Part shown: one piece after another, positions 18,439 through 27,980 of the stretch
How the letters are laid out: each line of letters begins with the position of its first letter
How positions within the stretch are numbered: position 1 is the first letter of the stretch
NCBI RefSeq assembly: GCF_014279875.1
Contig: NZ_CP047952.1
Coordinates: 620,001 to 684,000 of the forward strand
DNA from: Synechococcus sp. MEDNS5
Lineage (GTDB): Bacteria; Cyanobacteriota; Cyanobacteriia; PCC-6307; Cyanobiaceae
Length of the DNA: 64,000 nucleotides
Direction of reading: 5' to 3'
Notes under the pieces: model-generated
Seen by the model: only the letters and a program-made list of their open reading frames with translations
The model's database searches: none
Told to the model about the DNA's origin: nothing
Made by a program: the position numbers and the translations under genes

Positions 18439-18894
18439 GTGGTCGCGGTTCCCCAACCCCAGCCGGTGTCCCCGCAGCGGTCGTCCAGTGCCGGAACCTT
18501 TGAGGTCATCCAAGGCTCACTGTCGGCCCGTCGTGCTGCCCGTCATTCCCCTCTGCTGGCCGGACTGCATCGCGCTGCCGATGGCGGACTTCTCGGGGTT
18601 TTCGCCGCCGTTCTCGTGCTCAGTGGCCTGACTCTTCACTGGCAGCATCGCTGGACGATGGCGTTTCAGCAGCTTGAGTTGACCCGGACTCTCTCCCATC
18701 GGCTCACAGACTCGACTGCGATGCTCGAACGGCATTTGTTGGAACGCTCCAAGGTCCCCGGACGCATGGTGCCCACCACCGTGGCCAATCTTCTGTATCT
18801 CGATCGACCCGGCACGGTTTCGTCCCAGGACGCCCCCGATCATCTGGCCATGCTGGGCTCCCTCATGGAGCGTCCGATCAAGAACGGTTATTGA
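18439..18894 (+). CDS. FtsL-like membrane protein upstream of ftsI
   Basis: A 151-residue single-pass membrane protein with a GTG start. It has a cytoplasmic N-terminus of about 50 residues, one hydrophobic segment (GLLGVFAAVLVLSGLTLHW) and a helical, coiled-coil-prone extracytoplasmic part (QQLELTRTLSHRLTDSTAMLERHLLER). Size, topology and position 3 bases upstream of ftsI match FtsL, the divisome subunit that forms a complex with FtsB/FtsQ and activates FtsWI. FtsL diverges fast, so this is a context-based call. Confidence 0.7.
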   Translation: MVAVPQPQPVSPQRSSSAGTFEVIQGSLSARRAARHSPLLAGLHRAADGGLLGVFAAVLVLSGLTLHWQHRWTMAFQQLELTRTLSHRLTDSTAMLERHLLERSKVPGRMVPTTVANLLYLDRPGTVSSQDAPDHLAMLGSLMERPIKNGY

Positions 18895-18897
18895 TTC

Positions 18898-20703
18898 ATG
18901 GGTCGCTCGCCTGCCGCAGGACGGCCGAAAAAGATCTCTGCCCGTCGGCGCGTTGTGCCCCTTGAACAGATTCCCGCCACACGGATGCGCTGGGTGTTCG
19001 CCCTGCTGTGCTTCGGGCTGGTCGGCCTGATGGGCCGGATGGCCTGGCTGCAGATGTTCCAGGCTTCGGAGCTTGAAGCACGCGCCAGATCCGTGCAGAC
19101 CCAGCGCACCCAGCCACTCGGGACCCGTCGGCCGATCATCGATCGGACGGGACGGCTCATCGCTCTCGATGAGGAGCGCTATCGCCTGTGGCTGCACCCT
19201 CGCTATTTCAATCTCCCAGGCGATGATCCGGCCCTCATTCGTCCATCAGTGGATGTTGCTGACCGTTTGGCCCCGCTCCTGTCCCTGAGCTCGGCTGAGA
19301 TTCTCAAGCGGATTGGCAACCGGCCCTCCGGTATCAAGCTTCTGGATGGACTTGATCCGGAAACGGCTGCTGCTGTTCGAGGGGCTGGAATCAGTGGTGT
19401 CGATCTGGAGTCCTATCCCCATCGGGTGTATCCCCAGGGTGATCTGTTCGCCAATGTGGTGGGGTTCCTCAATCAGGAGCGCGTCCCCCAGGCCGGCCTG
19501 GAACAGAGCCGCCATGACGATCTCCAGCGTCATGAGCAGGCCCGCAGCCTCCGTCGTGGTGCTGATGGAACCCCATTGCCGGACAACCTTGATGCCGGCG
19601 TTTTCTTCGGAGATGACCTCCGACTTCAGCTCACTCTTGACGCCCGCCTGCAGGCTCTGGCTGCAAAGGCTCTGGCCTCACAGGTGAAGCAATGGAAGGC
19701 GAAGAAAGGGGTTGCCATCGTGATGGATGTCACCAACGGTGAGTTGCTGGCTCTCGCCTCAGCTCCTACCTACGACCCAAACCGTTATTGGGACTTTTCT
19801 GCGAGCCGATTCAGGGAATGGTCTGTGCAAGACCTCTATGAGCCGGGTTCCACCTTCAAGCCCATCAATTTGGCCCTTGCGCTTCAAGAGGGTGCGATCA
19901 AAGCTGATGGTCAGGTGCATGACAACGGCACCCTCACCATTGGTGGATGGCCGATCAACAATCACGATCGCCAGGCCAATGGAGTGATTGATTACGCCAC
20001 GGTTCTGCAAGTTTCCAGCAATGTGGGAATGGTGCAGGCGATGCGTCGTCTACCGGCCGATCGCTATTGGGACTTGCTCAGTCGGTTGCGTCTCGATGCC
20101 CGTCCCGACACCGATCTGCCAGGGGCTGTAGCCGGTCAGCTCAAGTCGAAAGAACAATTCACCAGGCAAGCGATTGAGCCTGCCACCGCATCCTTCGGCC
20201 AGGGATTTTCACTCACGCCGCTCAAGCTTGTGCAACTGCATGCGCTGCTGGCAAACGGAGGCCGGCTTGTCAGTCCCCATATCACCAGGGGATTGCGCAC
20301 TGGTGATGCCCTTGCGCCTGCCGGAACGCGCCAAGGCCAGCAACTGCTCAGGCCCGAGGTGACCCGCACGGTGCTCGCCTGGATGGAGTCTGTCGTGGAG
20401 AAGGGCAGCGGCAAGGGAGCGCGAACTCCTGGGTATCGGATCGGAGGCAAGACAGGAACCGCGCAGAAAGCGCTCAATGGTGTGTACGTCCCTGGCGCCT
20501 TGATTTGCAGTTTTGTTGCCACGCTTCCAATCGACGATCCGCGTTATGTCGTGCTGGTCGTCGTGGATGAGCCTCAAGGTGGCAATGCCTACGGTTCAAC
20601 GGTGGCATTGCCCGTTGCTAAATCCATCATCGACGGTCTCCTTGTGATCGAGAAGATCCCTCCGAGTACGGCCCAATCCCAGAATTTGAGCCTTCAGGGC
20701 TGA
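18898..20703 (+). CDS. ftsI: Septal peptidoglycan transpeptidase FtsI (PBP2b/PBP3-type)
   Basis: A 601-residue class B penicillin-binding protein that cross-links septal peptidoglycan. One N-terminal membrane helix (about residues 29-48) is followed by the dimerisation/pedestal domain. The transpeptidase domain has STFK with the catalytic Ser318, the SSN triad in LQVSSNVGM and KTGTAQ. It sits directly after the FtsL-like gene, a division pairing seen in many bacteria. Confidence 0.94.
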   Translation: MGRSPAAGRPKKISARRRVVPLEQIPATRMRWVFALLCFGLVGLMGRMAWLQMFQASELEARARSVQTQRTQPLGTRRPIIDRTGRLIALDEERYRLWLHPRYFNLPGDDPALIRPSVDVADRLAPLLSLSSAEILKRIGNRPSGIKLLDGLDPETAAAVRGAGISGVDLESYPHRVYPQGDLFANVVGFLNQERVPQAGLEQSRHDDLQRHEQARSLRRGADGTPLPDNLDAGVFFGDDLRLQLTLDARLQALAAKALASQVKQWKAKKGVAIVMDVTNGELLALASAPTYDPNRYWDFSASRFREWSVQDLYEPGSTFKPINLALALQEGAIKADGQVHDNGTLTIGGWPINNHDRQANGVIDYATVLQVSSNVGMVQAMRRLPADRYWDLLSRLRLDARPDTDLPGAVAGQLKSKEQFTRQAIEPATASFGQGFSLTPLKLVQLHALLANGGRLVSPHITRGLRTGDALAPAGTRQGQQLLRPEVTRTVLAWMESVVEKGSGKGARTPGYRIGGKTGTAQKALNGVYVPGALICSFVATLPIDDPRYVVLVVVDEPQGGNAYGSTVALPVAKSIIDGLLVIEKIPPSTAQSQNLSLQG

Positions 20704-20795
20704 TTCTTTTCATCACAGCCTGTGCAGAGGAATACCTCCACGGATGCCACTCCGAAAAACGTGGCTACGTTGCGCACATCAAGACTTTCAGCGCT

Positions 20796-21968
20796 ATGGC
20801 CAGTCTGCTCGAGCAGCTCTCTGCGATGACCGTTGTGGTCGCAGACACAGGGGATCTGGAGGCAATCCGCAAGTTCACTCCAAGGGATGCCACGACCAAC
20901 CCTTCCTTGATCCTGGCGGCAGCCCAGATTCCCGCGTATCAGAATCTGATCGATGAATCTCTGCGGTGCTCTCGGCGACTGATTGGCGACAACGCACCGG
21001 TGGAACAGGTTGTGCGTGAAGCGCTTGATGAAATCAGCGTGATCTTCGGCAAAGAAATTCTCAAGATCGTTCCCCGGCGTGTCTCCACCGAGGTCGATGC
21101 CCGTCTCAGTTTTGACACCGACGCCACGATCGAAAAAGGGCGCAAGTTAATTCGCCTTTATAACGATGCAGGCATCAGCAATGATCGTGTGCTGATCAAG
21201 ATTGCTTCTACCTGGGAAGGTATCAAAGCTGCTGAAGTGCTCGAGCAAGAGGGGATTCACTGCAACCTCACGCTCCTGTTTGGTTTCGGTCAGGCGGTTG
21301 CCTGTGCCGAGGCAGGTGTGACCCTGATTTCACCCTTCGTCGGTCGCATTCTGGATTGGTATAAAGCAGATACCGGTCGCGATTCTTACCCCGGTCCCGA
21401 GGATCCAGGTGTACTGTCTGTGACCCGGATCTTCAATTACTTCAAAACCTACGGCTACAAAACTGAGGTGATGGGGGCCAGCTTCCGTAACATTGATGAA
21501 ATCACTGAGCTCGCTGGCTGCGATCTGCTGACCATTTCACCCAAGCTTCTTGATCAGCTGCGAGAGAGCCAAGCCACTCTCTCCCGCAAACTCGACGGTG
21601 AGAATCCCTCCAGCAGCGAAGCTCAGATCCATGTGGACCGTGAGCAGTTCGAAGCCATGATGAAGATTGACCGCATGGCCACCGACAAACTTGCTGAGGG
21701 CATCAAGGGATTCAGCAAAGCAATCGAAACACTTGAGAGCATGCTGGCCCACCGGTTGGCTGAACTCGAAGGTGGTGAGGCTTTTGGCCATGCCGTTCAG
21801 GAAATCTTTCTGCTCAATGACATGAACGGTGATGGCTGCATCACCCGTGATGAGTGGCTCGGAAGCGATGCGGTGTTCGATGCGTTGGACTTGGATCACG
21901 ATGGACTTCTCACACCAGAGGACGTCCGCAGGGGATTCGGTGCAGCTCTTGCCCTCACAACCGCCTAA
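20796..21968 (+). CDS. tal: Transaldolase with C-terminal EF-hand pair
   Basis: Transfers a dihydroxyacetone unit in the pentose phosphate pathway. Residues 1-320 match TalB-type transaldolase: [11 protein letters not shown] near the N-terminus, Schiff-base Lys135 in [11 protein letters not shown], and the [24 protein letters not shown] block. TalB is normally about 317 residues; here about 70 more follow with two EF-hand loops. Loop 1 spans residues 342-353 (D1, N3, D5, G6, I8, E12, all canonical) and loop 2 spans 365-376 (D1, D3, D5, G6, L8, D12). This predicts Ca2+ binding and possibly Ca2+ control of the oxidative pentose pathway, which is untested here. Confidence 0.93.
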   Translation: MASLLEQLSAMTVVVADTGDLEAIRKFTPRDATTNPSLILAAAQIPAYQNLIDESLRCSRRLIGDNAPVEQVVREALDEISVIFGKEILKIVPRRVSTEVDARLSFDTDATIEKGRKLIRLYNDAGISNDRVLIKIASTWEGIKAAEVLEQEGIHCNLTLLFGFGQAVACAEAGVTLISPFVGRILDWYKADTGRDSYPGPEDPGVLSVTRIFNYFKTYGYKTEVMGASFRNIDEITELAGCDLLTISPKLLDQLRESQATLSRKLDGENPSSSEAQIHVDREQFEAMMKIDRMATDKLAEGIKGFSKAIETLESMLAHRLAELEGGEAFGHAVQEIFLLNDMNGDGCITRDEWLGSDAVFDALDLDHDGLLTPEDVRRGFGAALALTTA

Positions 21969-22034
21969 GTCTGCGAGTCCATTACCGGCTCTTGATCTGC
22001 GCCAATCACAATCCAATTAGTTCCATCAGCTGAC

Positions 22035-22421
22035 GTGAACGCTCTCGACACCATGCGTGCCCTCGCTCAGAAGAGCGAGGTGCACACGTTCAATTCCGGC
22101 GACATCATTTTTAAAGCTGATGATCCCGGGTCTTCGATGTTTGGGGTCCTCGAAGGTTCAGTGCGTTTGTCTTGGCAGAACGACGACGGTCACAAGGGAT
22201 ACGAGCTCATTGAGGCCGGCAACGTATTTGGAGCCGGCGCTCTGGTGATGGATGGTCACCGTCGCCTCGGGACGGCGCAGGCGGAAGGCCCCTGCCGCCT
22301 GATTGAGATGAACAGGGAGAAGTTTCTGTTTGCCGTCCAAGAAGCGCCGATGTTCGCCATCGAGCTGTTGGCTTCTGTGGATTCGCGTCTTCGCGATCTG
22401 AAGATTACGTCTGTCAGCTGA
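22035..22421 (+). CDS. Single cyclic-nucleotide-binding-domain-like protein
   Basis: A 128-residue protein consisting of one Crp/Fnr-type beta-roll domain and no DNA-binding helix-turn-helix. The phosphate-binding cassette reads FGAGALVMDGHRRLGTAQA where cAMP binders usually have FGELALL...PRxA. The Glu that contacts the ribose is replaced, so cAMP binding is doubtful. It starts with GTG after a 66-base gap downstream of tal. Role unknown; related short proteins occur in cyanobacteria. Confidence 0.8.
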   Translation: MNALDTMRALAQKSEVHTFNSGDIIFKADDPGSSMFGVLEGSVRLSWQNDDGHKGYELIEAGNVFGAGALVMDGHRRLGTAQAEGPCRLIEMNREKFLFAVQEAPMFAIELLASVDSRLRDLKITSVS

Positions 22422-22469
22422 CCGGATTTTCTAAGGTCTGCGGAATGAAGCCGGCTTTGGCCGTGATCC

Positions 22470-23942
22470 ATGACCCTTCAGCTGGTCTGGTTCAAACGTG
22501 ATCTGAGACTGGTGGATCACCAGCCTCTGGCCAGAGCTCGGGCCAGGGGCCCGGTTTTGCCTCTTTACATCGTTGAACCTGAACTCTGGTGTCAACCGGA
22601 TTGCTCTGCCAGGCAATGGGAGTTCTGCCGTGAATCCCTTCAGGATCTCCAGGAGGCCTGTGCCGCTCTAGGCCAGCCGCTGATCATCCGCAGCGGCGAT
22701 GCCGTGGATGTGCTGGAACGCGCCTGGCGTCAACTCGGCGTATCGGCACTCTGGAGCCATGAGGAAACAGGCAATGCCTGGACCTTTGCCCGTGACCGTC
22801 GAGTGGCTGCATGGGCGAGGGAACGGGGCATCCCTTGGCATGAATTGCCCCAGTTCGGGGTGGTCAGGCGGTTACGCACGCGCAGGGGTTGGGCTCGCCG
22901 CTGGGAGGAGCGTATGGGGGAGGCCATCACCCCGGCACCCACTGGCTTGACGCCCCTGCCTGGCATCGCTCCCGGAGACCTGCCCACCAGCGATTCCCTG
23001 GCTCTGCGGTCTGATCCTTGCCCACACCGTCAGCTTGGCGGCAGGCGGTTGGCCCTTCAGGAGCTTGATGATTTCCTTGCGCATCGGGTGCAGCGCTACT
23101 GCCGTTCCATCTCCAGTCCGAATCTGGCCTTCAATGGCTGCTCGAGACTTTCCGCTTACATCACCTGGGGCTGCCTCTCCATGCGCGAGGTGCTGCAACG
23201 CAGTCGTGAACTCCAAGGCCGTGGGGTGAGCAGCTTCAGCTCGAGGCTGCACTGGCATTGCCACTTCATCCAGAAACTGGAAGATCAACCTCCGATCGAA
23301 TGGGAGGACTTTCACCCTTTCATGCGCGGCATCCGTTCTCTGGATGACGACCGCTTTGCGGCCTGGGCCGAGGGCAAAACGGGTGTTCCCTTCGTGGATG
23401 CCTGCATGCGGGCTCTGCGAGCGCATGGCTGGATCAACTTCCGCATGCGTGCCATGTTGATGTCTTTCGCCAGTTACAACCTCTGGCTTCCCTGGCGGGA
23501 TTCAGGTTTGCATCTGGCCAGACAGTTCGTGGATTACGAGCCAGGAATTCATTGGAGTCAGTGCCAGATGCAGTCGGGCAGCACCTCCATCAACACAATC
23601 CGCATCTATAACCCGATCAAGCAGGGGCTTGATCACGACCCTGATGGGAGTTTTATCCGCCGCTGGTGTCCGGAACTCGAGGATGTTCCTGCGGTGCATT
23701 TGCACGAACCCTGGTCTCTCGGCGGTGCCAGGCCGATGCCGATTGTTGATTGCGCTCTTTCAGCGCGTGAAGCCAAAGAGCGCATTTTTGAGATTCGCCG
23801 TTCCGCAGGATTTGATCGCCATGCGGATGCGATACAGCATCGCCATGGATCCCGACGTTCAGGTCTGCCCTCGACCAGGCGGAGACGACCGAGGCGGAAG
23901 ACCACTGACCCTGGTGTTGAACAACTGGTGCTGGATCTTTAG
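22470..23942 (+). CDS. DNA photolyase / cryptochrome-family flavoprotein
   Basis: A 490-residue photolyase. The N-terminal antenna-binding Rossmann domain begins with LQLVWFKRDLRLVDH. The C-terminal FAD domain has FSSRLHWHCHFIQKLED, WAEGKTGVPFVDACMRAL, WINFRMRAMLMSF and NTIRIYNP, all typical of the class I photolyase group and its close relatives. It probably repairs UV pyrimidine dimers using blue light, a useful function in surface seawater. The last 4 bases overlap the flavoprotein gene on the opposite strand. Exact subclass (CPD, 6-4-like or cryptochrome) not resolved. Confidence 0.87.
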   Translation: MTLQLVWFKRDLRLVDHQPLARARARGPVLPLYIVEPELWCQPDCSARQWEFCRESLQDLQEACAALGQPLIIRSGDAVDVLERAWRQLGVSALWSHEETGNAWTFARDRRVAAWARERGIPWHELPQFGVVRRLRTRRGWARRWEERMGEAITPAPTGLTPLPGIAPGDLPTSDSLALRSDPCPHRQLGGRRLALQELDDFLAHRVQRYCRSISSPNLAFNGCSRLSAYITWGCLSMREVLQRSRELQGRGVSSFSSRLHWHCHFIQKLEDQPPIEWEDFHPFMRGIRSLDDDRFAAWAEGKTGVPFVDACMRALRAHGWINFRMRAMLMSFASYNLWLPWRDSGLHLARQFVDYEPGIHWSQCQMQSGSTSINTIRIYNPIKQGLDHDPDGSFIRRWCPELEDVPAVHLHEPWSLGGARPMPIVDCALSAREAKERIFEIRRSAGFDRHADAIQHRHGSRRSGLPSTRRRRPRRKTTDPGVEQLVLDL

Positions 23943-25069
23943 CCCCGCTGCAGCAGAAGGCGACGGATCACTCGCTGGGCGATATCTCCATAGCCCATCT
24001 CACCAGAGAGGATCTGGGCAATTCTTCGAGGAGCCGTGGGACGCTTGATCCCCAGTTGGTACCCCACCCCGGGGAAGCGATAGAACACTTGGGCAATGCG
24101 GCGGCCCCACGCCATGGAGTCACCCCAGCGGCGACGCATCACCGTGGAGTAGTCCGCAAGGGTCTCTACCTCATTGTTGAGCCAGCGGTCGAGACATGTC
24201 GCGGCCTCACATCCGCTCATCAGAGCCGGTCGCAATCCCTCCGCCAGAAAGGGATCACACAGTGATGCTGCATCGCCGACAGCCACTATCCCATCGCTGT
24301 GCAGCGGACTGTGGCCATTCCAGACCCTCAGTGCCGCCTGTTGGCGGAGCCCTGAATCAGCGGGGAAACCAAGATCAGGAAGCAAGGCGTTGAGAACAGT
24401 CTCTGCATCCATGGGATCCCGGCCGATGAATGTGCCCACTCCCACATTGATGCCTCCATTCAGGGGGAAAGCCCAGGCGAAACCGTGGTGGACAAGACCG
24501 AATTCGAAGCGGGCGACACCAGGGTTGAGTGTTCCAAGCCCCTCCAGACGGACGGAGAGTGTGCTGGCGAGATGGAGATCTCGGGGCCCAAGGCCGAACT
24601 GACCCGACCAGGGCGACGCCGAACCATCTGCAATCACCACCGCTTTGGTCTTCAACGTGATGCCGCAGTCACTGCGGATCATCCACTGACCATCCTCACG
24701 GCCGATCTGCTGCACCAGAAATGGGCAGTGGAGCGTGGCTCCGGCCTCCTGGGCCTTCTCCAGTAGCAATCCATCGAGACGTTCGCGTCTCACAATCCAG
24801 AACGGTGCCTCTCCTGGAAGCTCAGCAACAACCGGATCGTCCAGGCACCAGCTGAAGTCCACCTGGCGGATCACATCATCGACCGCTGGGCTGAGATCGA
24901 AGGGAAACCACTGCCGAACCGATGACGCCATGCCGCCACCGCAGGGTTTGACACGTCGTCCCTCGACGGCTTCCAAAACGGACACGCGATGCCCGGCATT
25001 GGCAAGATGAAAGGCTGCTGCTGAGCCGGCTGCCCCGGCTCCGATCACAGCGACGTCGTAGACGCTCAC
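23939..25069 (-). CDS. Geranylgeranyl-reductase-family FAD oxidoreductase
   Basis: A 376-residue flavoprotein with an N-terminal dinucleotide-binding motif ([21 protein letters not shown]) followed by [10 protein letters not shown], a signature of the ChlP/geranylgeranyl reductase family. [20 protein letters not shown] near residue 265 is the second FAD motif. The family includes ChlP, which saturates the chlorophyll phytyl tail, but also archaeal lipid and other reductases; this copy looks shorter and more divergent, so the substrate is open. It starts with GTG and overlaps the end of frr by 4 bases (GTGA). Confidence 0.83.
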   Translation of the reverse strand: MSVYDVAVIGAGAAGSAAAFHLANAGHRVSVLEAVEGRRVKPCGGGMASSVRQWFPFDLSPAVDDVIRQVDFSWCLDDPVVAELPGEAPFWIVRRERLDGLLLEKAQEAGATLHCPFLVQQIGREDGQWMIRSDCGITLKTKAVVIADGSASPWSGQFGLGPRDLHLASTLSVRLEGLGTLNPGVARFEFGLVHHGFAWAFPLNGGINVGVGTFIGRDPMDAETVLNALLPDLGFPADSGLRQQAALRVWNGHSPLHSDGIVAVGDAASLCDPFLAEGLRPALMSGCEAATCLDRWLNNEVETLADYSTVMRRRWGDSMAWGRRIAQVFYRFPGVGYQLGIKRPTAPRRIAQILSGEMGYGDIAQRVIRRLLLQRG

Positions 25070-25614
25070 ACCTTCAGGATGTCGGCTTCCTTTTTGGCGA
25101 GATGCTTTTCCAGTTCGGCGATGAACTGATCAGTTAACTTCTGGATCTCATCCTGTTGATCACGGCTCTGGTCTTCGGAAAAGTCACCATCCTTCTCCTG
25201 CTTCTTGATCTTGTCGATCGCATCTCTGCGCAGATTGCGCAAAGCCACTTTGCCCTCTTCGGCATATTTGGAGGCCAGTTTGCAGAATTCCTTGCGGCGT
25301 TCTTCCGTCAGCGGGGGAACGTTGATGCGGATCACCTTGCCGTCGTTGTTTGGCGTAAAACCAAGCTCGCTCATGGCGATCGCTTTTTCGATCGAGGCGA
25401 GTGCACTGATGTCGAACGGCTGTATCTGAATTGTCTGAGAATCCGGGGTTGAGAGGGTGGCTAGAGATTTCAATGGCGTGTCTGCCCCGTAGTACTCCAC
25501 GCTGATGCGGTCGAGAAGAGAGGAATTGGCTCGACCGGTTCGGATGGTGTTGAAGTTGCGCTGGGTGGCTTCCACCGACTTGCGCATGCTGGATTCGAGA
25601 TCGGATTGAGACAT
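25066..25614 (-). CDS. frr: Ribosome recycling factor
   Basis: RRF, with EF-G, splits post-termination ribosomes. The 182-residue protein has the typical N-terminal helix, the [24 protein letters not shown] segment and the C-terminal helices with REFCK- and [17 protein letters not shown]-like blocks. It is 8 bases downstream of pyrH, the gene order seen in most bacteria. Confidence 0.95.
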   Translation of the reverse strand: MSQSDLESSMRKSVEATQRNFNTIRTGRANSSLLDRISVEYYGADTPLKSLATLSTPDSQTIQIQPFDISALASIEKAIAMSELGFTPNNDGKVIRINVPPLTEERRKEFCKLASKYAEEGKVALRNLRRDAIDKIKKQEKDGDFSEDQSRDQQDEIQKLTDQFIAELEKHLAKKEADILKV

Positions 25615-25622
25615 GACGATGA

Positions 25623-26330
25623 CTAGTTACTGATGCGAGAACCGATGGGCTCACCTGCCACGGCGCGGCCGATGTTGCCGGCTTCGAACAGATTGAAGAC
25701 CACGATGGGGATGTTGTTGTCTTTGCAGAGGGCTATGGCAGTGCTGTCCATTACCGCCAACTCACCGCTGAGAACCTGCTGGAAGGTCAGTGCGTCGTAG
25801 CGCACTGCATCAGCATGTTTATGGGGGTCTTTGTCGTAGACCCCATCCACCTTGGTGGCCTTGAAAACCACATCTGCTCCGATCTCTGCAGCCCTTAAGG
25901 CTGCGGTGGTATCGGTGGTGAAGAAGGGGTTCCCGCAACCTGCGCCGAAGACCACCACACGCCCTTTCTCGAGGTGTCGAATGGCCCGCCTGCGGATGTA
26001 AGGCTCGGCAACTTCTTGCATTTCGATGGCTGTCTGCACCCTGGTGGGGATGCCTGCTCGCTCGAGGCCATCTTGCAAGGTGATGGCATTCATCACAGTG
26101 GCGAGCATCCCCACGTAATCCGCCGTGGCCCGATCCATGCCCGCGGCCGACCCTTTGAGCCCTCGGAAAATGTTGCCACCTCCAACCACGATCGCCAGCT
26201 GGGTGCCGCTGGCTACAACACCGGCCACGTCACGGGCGATCGCCTGAACAATGGCTGGATCGATCCCGTAGCCCTGGTCCCCCATCAGCGCTTCTCCGCT
26301 GAGTTTCAGGAGTGCGCGCGCGTAGGCCAT
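25623..26330 (-). CDS. pyrH: Uridylate kinase
   Basis: PyrH makes UDP from UMP and is an amino-acid-kinase-fold hexamer. The 235-residue protein opens [11 protein letters not shown] and contains [32 protein letters not shown]-like [17 protein letters not shown], and [10 protein letters not shown]. The start ATG at 26330 has a plausible upstream region shared with a divergent small gene. It is followed by frr, an ordinary translation/nucleotide operon. Confidence 0.95.
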   Translation of the reverse strand: MAYARALLKLSGEALMGDQGYGIDPAIVQAIARDVAGVVASGTQLAIVVGGGNIFRGLKGSAAGMDRATADYVGMLATVMNAITLQDGLERAGIPTRVQTAIEMQEVAEPYIRRRAIRHLEKGRVVVFGAGCGNPFFTTDTTAALRAAEIGADVVFKATKVDGVYDKDPHKHADAVRYDALTFQQVLSGELAVMDSTAIALCKDNNIPIVVFNLFEAGNIGRAVAGEPIGSRISN

Positions 26331-26432
26331 TCATCCACTTGATCCTTTTGACAGTAGCAAGCGAGATCGGACGGTCCCATTACTGGCGCCATGGTGCCTT
26401 AGCCGCTTGGATGGGGAAACGACAGGGATTCC

Positions 26433-26615
26433 ATGGCTGAGGTGAACGGCGCGCGCAGTTCGGTGATGGCCCGTCTGACCCTTTCGGCCCTTGATCGTGC
26501 CAGCCAGGATCCTTCCTGCTGGCGTGACCCCCTGGTTCACCGCGCACTGCTGGTGAGTGGATTGTCAGTGCTGACAGCAGCGATGGGGCTGTTGCGGAGC
26601 GATCTCGACCGATAG
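26433..26615 (+). CDS. Small hypothetical protein
   Basis: A 60-residue protein with an ATG start and no recognised domain. Its second half has a hydrophobic patch (RALLVSGLSVLTAAMGLL) that may be a short membrane helix. It is divergent from pyrH and ends 6 bases before the cobO stop on the other strand. Because it fills the only gap here and is flanked by convergent genes, it is likely real, but evidence is modest. Confidence 0.55.
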   Translation: MAEVNGARSSVMARLTLSALDRASQDPSCWRDPLVHRALLVSGLSVLTAAMGLLRSDLDR

Positions 26616-26621
26616 TGATCT

Positions 26622-27287
26622 CTAAAACTCAATACCCGTCTGCGCTTTGACGCCCTGCTCGCGAAACGGGTGGTGAATCAGGGTCATTTCTGTGACCAGA
26701 TCGGCTGCTTCCACAAGCTCTGCAGGGGCTCCGCGTCCCGTCACGGCCACGTGGGTCAGCGCGGGCCGCTCCCTTAACCCATTAATGACGGTGTCTGCAT
26801 CGATGTAGCCCAGCTTCAGAGCCACATTCAATTCATCGAGCAGCACCAGCTTTACCGCTTCATCCCGCAGATACTCCAGGGCTGTCTGCCAGGCCGTTTC
26901 CACCAGCTGCTGATCCCGTTCCCGGTCCTGGGTCTCCCAGGTGAAGCCTTCGCCAAGCGCATGCCAGCTCACCTGGTCTCCGAACGCTTTCAGCGCTCGT
27001 GCTTCTCCTGGTTCCCAGCCCCCCTTGATGAACTGCACGATGGCCACCCGTTCACCATGACCGACCGTGCGCAAGACGAGACCCAGTCCTGCGGTTGTTT
27101 TCCCCTTGCCCTGGCCCGTGAACACGAGAATCAGACCCTTTTCCTTGTTGCGTTCTTCCACCCGCTGCTTCTGGACCTGCTGGCGTCGCTCCATGCGTTT
27201 GCGATAACCGGCATCGTCTGGTTCAGGCGCAAGCTTCCCGCCCATGCCCAGCTCCGCTGCCGATTGATCGAGATCGTTCGTACTCAT
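26622..27287 (-). CDS. cobO: Cob(I)yrinic acid a,c-diamide adenosyltransferase
   Basis: CobO/BtuR adds the 5'-deoxyadenosyl group from ATP to cob(I)alamin precursors. The 221-residue protein has the P-loop VFTGQGKGKTTAGLGL, then RVAIVQFIKGGWEPGEA, LVLLDELNVALKLGYID, and VAVTGRGAPAEL, all diagnostic of this family. An N-terminal basic stretch (RKRMERRQQVQKQRVEE) is typical. Its ATG overlaps the methyltransferase stop codon (ATGA), so the two genes are translationally coupled. Confidence 0.94.
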   Translation of the reverse strand: MSTNDLDQSAAELGMGGKLAPEPDDAGYRKRMERRQQVQKQRVEERNKEKGLILVFTGQGKGKTTAGLGLVLRTVGHGERVAIVQFIKGGWEPGEARALKAFGDQVSWHALGEGFTWETQDRERDQQLVETAWQTALEYLRDEAVKLVLLDELNVALKLGYIDADTVINGLRERPALTHVAVTGRGAPAELVEAADLVTEMTLIHHPFREQGVKAQTGIEF

Positions 27288-27967
27288 GGCTGTTCGGTTT
27301 GGAATGGCTGTTCGGTTTGGAATGGCTGTTCGGTTTGGATAGGACGCATGGCGGTGATCCGCTGCAGTGCCTGCCCTGCGAGAAGCTCCTGCTTCACAGA
27401 TGTGAAACCAAGCCGTTGCAGTTCGGAGGGCAGATCGTCCTCCAGCATGGCTGTCGCGGTGTCCGTTTCAAACAGCTCACAAAAGATCTGCTGAGGCAGT
27501 CGCAGCCAGGGGCCAGCTGGATGTAAATCCACCACCACCAGCCAACCGCCGGGTTGGAGCAGGCGTAGAGCACTGCTTAACACCATTGCCCTCTCACGGC
27601 GTGGAAACTCATGCAGGGCGACGCTCAGCTGGATGGCGCTGAAACTCTCGGAACGCATTGGGGGGTCCTCGGCAAGGCCCTCCACGCGTTGGAGCATCGG
27701 GTGGCGAGTCGCGGCCAGCTGCAAGGCACGACGGGAGACATCGAGACCCGTTACGGCAAAGCCTGCAGCGAGCCAGGGGGCGGCTGCCTCGCCGCTGCCG
27801 CAACAGAGATCCAGCACGGCAGCTCCAGTTTGGAGATGCGGTTGGAGGGCTTCAAGGCCTAAGCCTCGGAGTTTCTCCATACCGCCCACGCTCAGGGACG
27901 ACACTGCCGTGACCGCGTCGTATATCCAGCGATAGCGATAGGCCAGGGGGCGGAGGAATGACGACAT
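27284..27967 (-). CDS. Class I SAM-dependent methyltransferase
   Basis: A 227-residue methyltransferase with the SAM motif VLDLCCGSGEAAAPWLAAG, then VTGLDVSRRAL, SVALHEFP and LLQPGGWLVVVDLHP. The substrate is not evident; quinone or small-molecule methylation is possible. The last residues are an in-frame (FQTEQP) repeat, three copies of an 18-base unit, ending exactly where cobO begins. That tail is unlikely to be catalytic and looks like a recent slippage expansion. Confidence 0.87.
   Translation of the reverse strand: MSSFLRPLAYRYRWIYDAVTAVSSLSVGGMEKLRGLGLEALQPHLQTGAAVLDLCCGSGEAAAPWLAAGFAVTGLDVSRRALQLAATRHPMLQRVEGLAEDPPMRSESFSAIQLSVALHEFPRRERAMVLSSALRLLQPGGWLVVVDLHPAGPWLRLPQQIFCELFETDTATAMLEDDLPSELQRLGFTSVKQELLAGQALQRITAMRPIQTEQPFQTEQPFQTEQP
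27287..27340. repeat. Three tandem 18-base units at the methyltransferase/cobO junction
   Basis: Three consecutive copies of an 18-base unit; copies 1 and 2 are identical and copy 3 differs only in its last base. On the minus strand each unit encodes FQTEQP, at the C-terminus of the methyltransferase. The 5' side of copy 1 overlaps the cobO start codon and stop of the methyltransferase. The unit length keeps the frame, which fits replication slippage. Confidence 0.95.
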
Positions 27968-27980
27968 CAGGGAAGGGGGG

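Noticed and set aside
27287-27340. The 18-base tandem repeat as a CRISPR or attachment site
   Set aside because: Units are contiguous without spacers, lie inside a coding frame and keep the frame; slippage is the simpler explanation.
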